Both the position numbers and the translations under genes were made by a program. From assembly GCA_964493785.1 (NCBI GenBank), contig CAZBPM010000005.1, positions 62,001-126,000 of the forward strand: 64,000 nt of DNA, written 5' to 3'. Origin of the DNA: Hyphomicrobium_A sp964493785 (GTDB lineage Bacteria > Pseudomonadota > Alphaproteobacteria > Rhizobiales > Hyphomicrobiaceae). The notes below the pieces were generated by a model. That model made no database searches. It had not been told where the DNA came from and was given only the letters and a program-made list of their open reading frames with translations. Shown here one piece after another: positions 8,671-15,557 of the stretch; within the stretch, counting starts at the first letter, position 1, and each line of letters starts with the position of its first letter.

Positions 8671-9921
8671 ATGGGTAGCTGGGGGCAGCTCGGTGCTGCC
8701 AGGAGAGCTACTCCCTTGCCGGGCACACCCGAAGATCCAGTTGTCGAGCAATCCCCACAGGGCGACCGAGAGGACAGCGGTGCGCGCGCACTTTCATTGC
8801 GTCTCCGGCAGCAGGAGATATTGGCAGAGCTCGGTGTCGTGTCTCTTCAGCGCACGCCCTTCCGCGAGTTGCTCGACAAAGCCGTTCAATTTGCCGCCGA
8901 GGGTCTGGAAGCTGAGCTGTGCAAGATCTTGGAATATATCCCCCAAGATAACAGCATGTTGATGAGGGCGGGTGTCGGATGGAACCCGGGGCTGATCGAT
9001 GTGGCTACAATAGGGGCCGATTTGGAGTCGCCATCTGGCTACGCTCTGCACACCGGAAGGCCGGTCATCTCCAATCATCTGGATAATGAGGAGCGGTTTC
9101 GAACGCCGGAACTGCTCAGGGTCCATGGCGTACGGCGAGCCATCAATGTGATCCTTCAAGGCGATGGAGCGCCTTTTGGCGTGCTCGAGGTAGACAGCCG
9201 ATCCGAGGGCGAGTTCGGCGAGAACGACATCGCCTTCCTACAAGGAGCGGCCAACATTCTTGGAATGGCCATCGAGCGGCAACGCTACGAGCGCAGCCTT
9301 ACGGAGGCGCTGGAGCACCAGAAAGTGCTCGTCAACGAAATCCACCATCGCGTCAAAAACAGCCTGCAACTCGTCGCCAGCATGTTCAACCTTCAAGCGT
9401 CCGCGTCAGGCGACCCGGCCCTTGTGCAAAGCCTCCACGAGGCAATCAACAGGGTGAGCGCAGTGGCACGTGTTCATGAGCGTCTGTATCGCTCGCCGAA
9501 CGTGCAGGCTGTCGATCTGTCGGCATACCTGGCCGACATATGTGCGGACTTTGCATTGCTTGTGCCGGACGTCGCGATCGAATTCAGCTCTGGTCAGCCG
9601 GTGTCAATGAGTACGGACCGAAGCGTTCGCGTCGCGCTTCTCCTGACGGAGCTGCTGACCAATGCCGCAAAGCATGCAGGTGCACGGACCAAATGCACGG
9701 TTTCCGTACGTCTCGAGCTGATCGGCAAGGCTATCCGACTGTCGATCAGTGATGACGGCGAAGGTTTGCCCAAGGACTTTGACATAAAGAAAAGCAAGGG
9801 ACTGGGCATGAAGCTCGTCGTCGCTCTGGTCGCGCAAACGGGAGGCACTATACGGGCGTCCGACAATCAACGAGGCGCCGAATTCGTTGCCGTCATTCCG
9901 ATTGAGCAAGAGGCGCCGTAA
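8671..9921 (+). CDS. GAF-domain sensor histidine kinase (HisKA_2 family)
   Basis: 416 residues, no transmembrane segment. A GAF domain (about 50-200) precedes the HisKA_2-type motif LVNEIHHRVKNSLQLVASMFNLQA, with the phospho-accepting His at 225/226, and an HATPase_c domain (about 305-412) with ELLTNAAKHAG and DDGEGLP. It is a cytoplasmic kinase sensing a small ligand or redox/light signal through GAF. The conserved family pairs such kinases with stand-alone receivers, like the divergent one at 7998. The ATG start has only a weak AAAAAGA ahead, so a slightly later start is possible. Confidence 0.88.
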   Translation: MGSWGQLGAARRATPLPGTPEDPVVEQSPQGDREDSGARALSLRLRQQEILAELGVVSLQRTPFRELLDKAVQFAAEGLEAELCKILEYIPQDNSMLMRAGVGWNPGLIDVATIGADLESPSGYALHTGRPVISNHLDNEERFRTPELLRVHGVRRAINVILQGDGAPFGVLEVDSRSEGEFGENDIAFLQGAANILGMAIERQRYERSLTEALEHQKVLVNEIHHRVKNSLQLVASMFNLQASASGDPALVQSLHEAINRVSAVARVHERLYRSPNVQAVDLSAYLADICADFALLVPDVAIEFSSGQPVSMSTDRSVRVALLLTELLTNAAKHAGARTKCTVSVRLELIGKAIRLSISDDGEGLPKDFDIKKSKGLGMKLVVALVAQTGGTIRASDNQRGAEFVAVIPIEQEAP

Positions 9922-9995
9922 GATCGGTCGCCAAGGCTCGGATGGGGGATCGCGCGCTCGCCAGCTGACACGGATACGCGGCGGCGATCGACAAG

Positions 9996-10907
9996 TTATC
10001 TCCGCTTCTCCAACTCGGCCTCGATCGCCTCCTTGAAGAAGCCAGCGAGCCGCTCGAACGTCTCGCGCCGCGCGCTTGATTTGCGCCACGCCATGCTGAT
10101 CGTCCGATAGAGTTTGCGATCCTTGATTTCGATAATCCTGACGCCTTTGTCGTGGGTCAGTTCGCTCTTCACATAAAGGCCGGGCATGAACGTGATGCCC
10201 AGGCCCATCACCACCATCTCTCGCAACATGTCGAGGCTCGTCCCTTCGAAATCGTAGCGCAGCCGGGCGCCCGTGGCCTTGCACAGATCGAGCGCAGCTT
10301 CGTGCAACTGGTGGCCCGGGCCGAGCGTGAGCACATCCTGTCCCTTGATGTCGGCAAGCACTGCGCGATCTTTCTTCGCGAGAGGATGATCGGCCGCGAC
10401 CGTTAGGTGCAGTGGTTCTCGGAAGAGCACAACGCTATCGAGTTCCGCTCCTCGGAATGGCAGCGGGCAGATGATGACGTCGTGCGTGCCCTCTTCGAGA
10501 GATCGCGGTAGGGACTGCGGGAGGTCTTCGCGCACGTAGAGGCGCAAGCCTGGATAGGCACGGTGCAGCTTTGGCGCAGAGCGTTGCATGAGATAGGGCC
10601 CGATCGTCGGCGGGAGGCCTAGACGCAACAGGCCGTTCAAATCCTTGCCGCCGCTTGCCGCAAGACTACGGATCTCGCTCGCATCCTTCAGCATGCGCCG
10701 TGCAATTTCTACAACCTGCGTGCCGATCGGCGTCAGCACGACACGCGCAGTGGAGCGTTCGACAAGTTGGGAGCCCAGGCGCTCTTCCAGCACCTTGAGC
10801 TGTTCGCTTAGCGTCGGTTGTGTCGTGTTGACGCGTTCGGCTGCCCGTCGGAAATGACGCGTTTCCGCGACTGCAACGAGATACTCGAGTTGTCTCAAAC
10901 TTGGCAC
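9996..10907 (-). CDS. LysR-family regulator, OxyR-like but without the peroxidatic cysteine
   Basis: 303 residues from the GTG at 10907, which has TTGGGAG about 8 bases upstream and gives the OxyR-like beginning VPSLRQLEYLVAVAE; a frame open to 11042 would cover the palindrome at 11005. An N-terminal winged helix (about 3-60) is followed by the LysR substrate domain. Most of the sequence is OxyR-like (FEGTSLDMLREMVVMGLGITFMPGL). The motif equivalent to GHCLRDQAMGFC is GHQLHEAALDLC here: the reactive Cys199 position is Gln, while the Cys208 equivalent is kept. Peroxide sensing by disulfide is therefore doubtful. Divergent from carbonic anhydrase, its likely target. Confidence 0.85.
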   Translation of the reverse strand: MPSLRQLEYLVAVAETRHFRRAAERVNTTQPTLSEQLKVLEERLGSQLVERSTARVVLTPIGTQVVEIARRMLKDASEIRSLAASGGKDLNGLLRLGLPPTIGPYLMQRSAPKLHRAYPGLRLYVREDLPQSLPRSLEEGTHDVIICPLPFRGAELDSVVLFREPLHLTVAADHPLAKKDRAVLADIKGQDVLTLGPGHQLHEAALDLCKATGARLRYDFEGTSLDMLREMVVMGLGITFMPGLYVKSELTHDKGVRIIEIKDRKLYRTISMAWRKSSARRETFERLAGFFKEAIEAELEKRR

Positions 10908-11004
10908 CGGGTGCACTCCCAAGACAGACAGATCGATGGCCTGCGCGGGATCCATGGCCTCCCATGCCGCCACCACTTGATCGGAAAAATCTATCAGAAG
11001 TACG

Positions 11005-11021
11005 GTCCAATTCAATTGGAC
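11005..11021. promoter_or_regulatory. Perfect 17-bp palindrome between lysR and carbonic anhydrase
   Basis: GTCCAATT-C-AATTGGAC, two perfect 8-base arms around one base, in the divergent region 98 bases before the LysR start at 10907 and 135 bases before the carbonic anhydrase start. It is a strong candidate operator for the LysR protein. Its presence in this spot argues for the shorter LysR start. Confidence 0.6.
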
Positions 11022-11155
11022 GGCGATCAGGCGCGTACCCATTTTCGTGGGCAGTCGGAAGGATCAATCACGAGCCTCCGGGGCGGGTTCTTTGAGGGAC
11101 GGCAGCAATCCTGAGAGCACGAGCCGCCACTCGACAAGACGAGGGACTGACGGAC

Positions 11156-11860
11156 ATGGCTGAACTGCAGAGGCTATTCGATTACAACAAGACCTGGGCC
11201 GCGGCACAAATCGCGGCGGATCCGGACTATTTCCGCCGCCTCGCCAGCGGGCAGACGCCGAAGTATCTGTGGATCGGCTGCTCTGACAGCCGCGTTCCCG
11301 CAAACCAGATCCTCGGCCTAAGTCCCGGGGAGGTGTTTGTTCATCGCAACGTTGCGAATCTGGTCATTCACACCGACATCAGCTGTCTCTCGGTGCTTCA
11401 ATACGCAGTGGAGGTGCTGAAGATCCAGCACGTCATTGTCTGCGGCCATTACGGCTGCGGCGGCGTGCACGCGGCCTGCGGATCGCAGCAGTTCGGGCTC
11501 ATCGACAACTGGCTGCGCAATATCAAAGACGTCTACATGCAGAACCGAGCCGAACTCGATTTGATCGCTGATCGCGACGTTCGCGCCGATCGCCTGTGCG
11601 AGCTCAACGTCATCGAACAGGTGAAGAATGTCTGTCACACGACAATAGTGCAGAATGCATGGGCGTTCGGACAATCGCTGTCGGTGCATGGTCTCATTTA
11701 CGGACTGCAGGACGGGTTGCTCCGCGATCTTGCGGTGCGCATAGACAGCCCCGATGCGCTCGAAGCGATTTACCGCACGCATGTGCGTGGACGTCCAACT
11801 GCGGCCGCGAGCAGCACCATGCTGCCGGCAAACGGCGCGATGTTGGGCATGGAGTCTTAG
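11156..11860 (+). CDS. can: Beta-class carbonic anhydrase
   Basis: 234 residues. The zinc ligands are visible as C42 and D44/R46 in WIGCSDSRVP, then H98 and C101 in VCGHYGCGGVHAA. The enzyme interconverts CO2 and bicarbonate in the cytoplasm, supplying bicarbonate for carboxylases and, in a phototroph, for carbon fixation. It begins at ATG 11156 after GACGAGGGAC. The Pro/Ala-rich tail after residue 215 is unlikely to be catalytic. It is divergent from the OxyR-like LysR gene. Confidence 0.93.
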   Translation: MAELQRLFDYNKTWAAAQIAADPDYFRRLASGQTPKYLWIGCSDSRVPANQILGLSPGEVFVHRNVANLVIHTDISCLSVLQYAVEVLKIQHVIVCGHYGCGGVHAACGSQQFGLIDNWLRNIKDVYMQNRAELDLIADRDVRADRLCELNVIEQVKNVCHTTIVQNAWAFGQSLSVHGLIYGLQDGLLRDLAVRIDSPDALEAIYRTHVRGRPTAAASSTMLPANGAMLGMES

Positions 11861-12005
11861 CCGCAATGACGGCGGCACCACGCCCCACCGCTTGAACTCC
11901 AAGACGGGCATCGCGATGTCGGACCGCATCAAGGCGTCCCTTGCTGCGGTCCTTGAGGCTGCGCCGGCGCAGCTGTTCCACCTCATGAGATAAGGGACCG
12001 ACTTT

Positions 12006-12986
12006 TTGGACTTCCTTCTGGAGACCTTTCTCGGCAAGCCCGCCTGGATGTGGATGAGCTTCCTCGCCCTGGTGCTGCTGCTGCTGGTGCTGGATCTCGG
12101 CATCTTCCATAGGAAGACACGCGAAATCGGCGTGCGCGAGAGCCTCGCGATGAGCGCGTTTTACATTATCATCGGCCTTGCGTTCGGCATCTGGGTTTGG
12201 CATGCGCTCGGCGCGCAGGCAGGCTCGGAATATTTCACCGGGTTCTTGGTCGAGAAAACGCTGGCCCTCGACAACATTTTCGTCATTTCACTGATCTTCA
12301 CATCCTTTGCGGTGCCTGCAACCTATCAGCATCGCGTGCTGTTCTGGGGCATCCTCGGCGTCATCGTGCTCCGAGCCATCATGATTGGATTAGGTGCCAC
12401 GCTCGTCGCGCAGTTCTCCTGGCTTCTCTACATCTTCGCCGTGTTCCTGATTGCCACTGGCGCAAAGATGCTCGTGATTGAAGACAAGCCGCGGGACATC
12501 AAAAACAATCCGATCGTCAAATTCCTGCGCCGGCACATGCGCATAACGCCAGAGCTGCACCAGGGAAGCTTTTTCGTGCGGCTCTGCGATGCGAAGACAG
12601 ACGGAACCGTGCTATGGGCCACGCCGCTCTTCGTCGCGCTTGTCATGATCGAGATCGTCGACCTCATCTTCGCCGTCGACAGTGTGCCCGCGATCTTTGC
12701 GATCACCACCGATCCGTTCGTCGTCTACACCTCGAACATCTTCGCGATCTTGGGTCTTCGCGCGCTCTATTTCGCGCTGGCCGCTGTCTTGGACCGCTTC
12801 AAGTATCTGAAGCAGGCGCTTGCGCTGCTGCTTATTTTCATCGGCTCCAAGATCTTCGTAGCCGATCTCATGGGTTGGGATAAGTTCCCCGCCGGCATCT
12901 CACTGTTTGTCACGCTCGCCATCATCGCCGCAGGCGTCGCTTACTCCCTGCTGAGGTGGTCCAAGGAAACGCGTGTGTCGGCATGA
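12006..12986 (+). CDS. TerC/Alx family integral membrane protein
   Basis: 326 residues with about eight hydrophobic helices. Typical TerC signatures are FLVEKTLALDNIFVISLIF in the third helix and VDLIFAVDSVPAIFAIT later on, both with the conserved acidic residue in a membrane helix. Relatives (Alx, YkoY, MeeF-type) export or handle manganese and metallate proteins. The apparent start is TTG at 12006 with AAGGGA about 8-9 bases upstream. The gap before it shows no yybP-ykoY-type manganese riboswitch core. Confidence 0.88.
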   Translation: MDFLLETFLGKPAWMWMSFLALVLLLLVLDLGIFHRKTREIGVRESLAMSAFYIIIGLAFGIWVWHALGAQAGSEYFTGFLVEKTLALDNIFVISLIFTSFAVPATYQHRVLFWGILGVIVLRAIMIGLGATLVAQFSWLLYIFAVFLIATGAKMLVIEDKPRDIKNNPIVKFLRRHMRITPELHQGSFFVRLCDAKTDGTVLWATPLFVALVMIEIVDLIFAVDSVPAIFAITTDPFVVYTSNIFAILGLRALYFALAAVLDRFKYLKQALALLLIFIGSKIFVADLMGWDKFPAGISLFVTLAIIAAGVAYSLLRWSKETRVSA

Positions 12987-13097
12987 CGAGTTCGTGGGGA
13001 CGTTCACGCCCGGCTTCGAAGCCTCTCGTTCATCGGAACGGTAGGCTGCTGGTGTAGCTGGGGACAGCTTTGGTCAGATGTTGTGCGTGCGCCGCAT

Positions 13098-13748
13098 TCA
13101 TGGGTCTAGGTCACTGGGACCTCGGGAGCCCGCAAGATAGTCGATCTCGAAGCGGCACGTAGGTGCGCCATCAACATGGCATGCCGTGTGGAGCACGCGC
13201 GTTCGATCGCTGACCAGCGCCCGGAACAAGCATTCGAAAACGCCGACGTGCCACGCGCCTCCGGGCATCGCGAGAGGATTGTTTGCGATCGTGACAACGG
13301 CGGGCCTTCCTGGAGCGATGCGGAATGTGCCAGACCCCGCGAAAGTCCAGGCGTGCCTTCTGATGGCCTTGAGCAGCAGGGGCGCGGCGAAGTACGGCGG
13401 AAGCGCGCGCAACACGATCTTGGCGATCGGCGGAATGCGGTTGCCGAGCAAATAGGCGCCCGTGCGGCGCCCCGCATCGTGGGCAATGCGGAATGCCTCG
13501 TCCGGCGGCGTCTCACGCCACAAAGCAGCGAACATGCTTGCAGGTATAGCCTCGTCGATCAGGGCATCGGGCGGCGCGCGCAACAGGCGCGAGAACCCCG
13601 CGCTTGCGAACACGCGCTCGGCAGCACCGATCGCGCCGGGCGCCGCACGCAGGGCCTCGCCGAGTTGGATTACGGCGTTCGGACCTACAAGGCCTGCCTG
13701 CGCCCGCGCATCGACTGTCGATTCAAACGTGAGGCCGATACTCAGCAT
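13098..13748 (-). CDS. bchJ: BchJ, bacteriochlorophyll synthesis V4R-domain protein
   Basis: 216 residues from ATG 13748, which overlaps the bchE stop by 7 bases (ATGCTGA), so translation is probably coupled; an ATG at 13766 is an alternative. The protein is close in length and layout to BchJ of purple bacteria: an N-terminal alpha-helical part, then a V4R domain with ACHVDGAPTCRFEIDYLAG near the C-terminus. BchJ was first named 4-vinyl reductase; later work points to an accessory role in protochlorophyllide/Mg-porphyrin handling. Its place directly after bchE supports the call. Confidence 0.88.
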   Translation of the reverse strand: MLSIGLTFESTVDARAQAGLVGPNAVIQLGEALRAAPGAIGAAERVFASAGFSRLLRAPPDALIDEAIPASMFAALWRETPPDEAFRIAHDAGRRTGAYLLGNRIPPIAKIVLRALPPYFAAPLLLKAIRRHAWTFAGSGTFRIAPGRPAVVTIANNPLAMPGGAWHVGVFECLFRALVSDRTRVLHTACHVDGAPTCRFEIDYLAGSRGPSDLDP

Positions 13749-15397
13749 GATGCGGAGCCCCCGCATTCCGGAGCGACGGCTTTGTCGGGCATGGTCAACT
13801 CGACCAACTGCCCGGTGCCGCCACCACACGCCACCATGGGTAGGCGCGATTCTCGCTTGGCGCGGGCCTGCGATGCGCGATCTGCCGCCGCCTCCCAGTC
13901 GTCCATCTGTGCCGGGGCAATCTTGCGGGTGCGATCGAAGTTGAAGTTCACCTTCTCCTTCGATTGCGGCCCCCAATAGCCGGCCTTGCCAAGGTCGTAG
14001 AACTTGCGTTGGAAGCCTGCCTTGAGGAAGGCTTTAAGGCAGCCGAGCAGGTAGCGCCGGCGGAAGCCGGTTCCGCGCCATGGATAGTGGAACAGCGCCT
14101 TGCGCGAATAGAACCGGCGATAGTTCTTCATCACACCGTCGAGCAAGGCGGCGCGCGACATAGCTTCAGGCGCCATGATTGGCGTGACGAAATTGTATTT
14201 CGAGAAATCGAAGATCTCGACCTTGTCCTTCAACTCCTGGAACAACGGAGTGAACGGCCACGGCGTATACATCGCCCAGTTGGCAAGGTCCGGCTGCCAA
14301 TCCCAGGCCATCTGGAAAGTCTCTTCCAGGGTCTCGGCGGTTTCGTTGTCGAGGCCGACGATGAACTGCGCCTCGGTGAAAATATCGGCTTCGCGCAGCA
14401 GGCGGATGGCTTCCTTGTTCTCCTCGACCTTCGTTTCCTTGTTGAACTGATCGAGTTTGAGCTGCGCTGCCGCCTCCGTTCCAAGCGAAACGTGGACTAG
14501 CCCGGCCTTGCGGTAGAAGGAGAGCAGTTCTCGATCGCGATAGATGTCGGTGACGCGGGTATTGATGCCCCATTTGACCTTGTCGGGCAGTCCGCGCTTG
14601 ATCAGCTCCTCGCAGAACTGGATAAACTTCTTGCGGTTGATCGTCGGTTCCTCGTCCGCGAGTATGAAGAAGCCGACGCCGTGTTGGCGGACGAGTTGCT
14701 CGATCTCATCGACGACTTTGATGGGGTTGCGGACGCGGTAGTCGCGCCAGAATTTCCACTGTGAGCAGAAGGAGCAGGTGAAAGGGCAGCCGCGTGCCAT
14801 GTTCGGGATCGCAACGCGCACGCCGAGCGGTACATAGATGTACTTGGACCATTCGAGGAGCGACCAGTCTGGGTTGATCGCGTCAAGATCCTTGACCGTG
14901 GCAGCCGCCTGGGTCGCCACGATCTGATCGCCGTCTACGAAGGCCAGTCCCTTGATTTTGTTTCGGCCAGCGGGCCAGTGGCCGGCATCGATCGCGCGGA
15001 TCAATTCTCGAAAGATTTCTTCGCCCTCGCCGCGCACGATCACGTCGATCCAGGGAGCCTCGGAGAGCACCTGCTTGTACATGAAGGTGGCGTGGATCCC
15101 GCCGAGCACCCGAACGGCATTAGGGGCGACTTCGGAAGCGATCTTGAGGACCTCCTCGGCCTTATAGATGGATGGCGTTATGGCGGTGGTGCCGACGACG
15201 TCCGGTTTAAGTTCGATCAGCCTGTCTCGAAGCTTGTCGTCGGTCAGATCATTGGTCATCGCGTCGATGAACGTGATGTCGGCGAAGCCCGCAGCCTTCA
15301 GGTGGCCGGATAGATAGGCGACCCAAGCGGGTGGCCAGTTGCCGGCTATCTCGGCGCCACCGGAATGATAATTGGGATGAACGAGTACGATGCGCAT
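13742..15397 (-). CDS. bchE: Anaerobic Mg-protoporphyrin IX monomethyl ester oxidative cyclase BchE
   Basis: 551 residues from the ATG at 15397, with GAGGGGA five bases upstream (the frame stays open to 15466 but lacks a signal). The N-terminal cobalamin-binding-type domain (MRIVLVHPNYHSGGAEIAG to about 135) precedes the radical SAM core with C204-x3-C208-x2-C211 in ARGCPFTCSFCSQW. BchE forms the isocyclic ring of bacteriochlorophyll without oxygen, using water, B12 and S-adenosylmethionine. It is first in an operon with bchJ and its promoter carries FNR-like and PpsR-like boxes. The other photosynthesis genes are not in this window. Confidence 0.95.
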   Translation of the reverse strand: MRIVLVHPNYHSGGAEIAGNWPPAWVAYLSGHLKAAGFADITFIDAMTNDLTDDKLRDRLIELKPDVVGTTAITPSIYKAEEVLKIASEVAPNAVRVLGGIHATFMYKQVLSEAPWIDVIVRGEGEEIFRELIRAIDAGHWPAGRNKIKGLAFVDGDQIVATQAAATVKDLDAINPDWSLLEWSKYIYVPLGVRVAIPNMARGCPFTCSFCSQWKFWRDYRVRNPIKVVDEIEQLVRQHGVGFFILADEEPTINRKKFIQFCEELIKRGLPDKVKWGINTRVTDIYRDRELLSFYRKAGLVHVSLGTEAAAQLKLDQFNKETKVEENKEAIRLLREADIFTEAQFIVGLDNETAETLEETFQMAWDWQPDLANWAMYTPWPFTPLFQELKDKVEIFDFSKYNFVTPIMAPEAMSRAALLDGVMKNYRRFYSRKALFHYPWRGTGFRRRYLLGCLKAFLKAGFQRKFYDLGKAGYWGPQSKEKVNFNFDRTRKIAPAQMDDWEAAADRASQARAKRESRLPMVACGGGTGQLVELTMPDKAVAPECGGSASC

Positions 15398-15415
15398 CGA
15401 TGTCCCCTCGCCAGT

Positions 15416-15433
15416 TGTCACTTTTAAATGACA
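15416..15433 (-). promoter_or_regulatory. PpsR/CrtJ-type box before bchE
   Basis: TGTCA-N8-TGACA, which satisfies the PpsR/CrtJ consensus TGT-N12-ACA including the extended inner bases. It begins 19 bases before the bchE ATG and covers the AT-rich stretch (TTTAAA) where a -10 element would lie if the FNR-type site at 15453 is at -41.5. A bound repressor here would block polymerase. Confidence 0.7.
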
Positions 15434-15452
15434 GTTTCTGCCGCAAGCTATC

Positions 15453-15466
15453 TTGACATGAGTCAA
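15453..15466 (-). promoter_or_regulatory. FNR/FixK-type box before bchE
   Basis: TTGAC-ATGA-GTCAA, a perfect 5-4-5 palindrome of the FNR/FixK class. Its centre is 62 bases before the bchE ATG; a class II activator at -41.5 would put transcription start near 15418. This fits induction of the oxygen-independent cyclase at low oxygen. Confidence 0.7.
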
Positions 15467-15502
15467 AAGCAGCGGGGTCAGGGGGGAGTTGCCAGGCGCG
15501 AC

Positions 15503-15540
15503 CAGGCACTGTCCCCCGCGGGGGAGGCGGGATCTGCCTG
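15503..15540. terminator. Strong GC hairpin after the chemosensory operon
   Basis: An outer CAGGCA/TGCCTG pair encloses the perfect palindrome TCCCCCGCGGGGGA (15512-15525). It lies between the end of the hybrid kinase gene (minus strand) and the bchE promoter. No T-run follows on either strand, so it is not a classical intrinsic terminator; it may be a transcript-end or insulating hairpin. Confidence 0.4.
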
Positions 15541-15557
15541 AAGCCGTCGACGACCGT

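Noticed and set aside
11861..12005. Possible yybP-ykoY manganese riboswitch before the TerC gene
   Set aside because: TerC relatives often have one, but the conserved GGGGAGUAG-type core is absent from the gap.
13749..13976. Longer bchJ reading frame beginning at 13976
   Set aside because: The extension overlaps the end of bchE, is Arg/Gly/His-rich and unlike any BchJ N-terminus; the coupled start at 13748 fits better.
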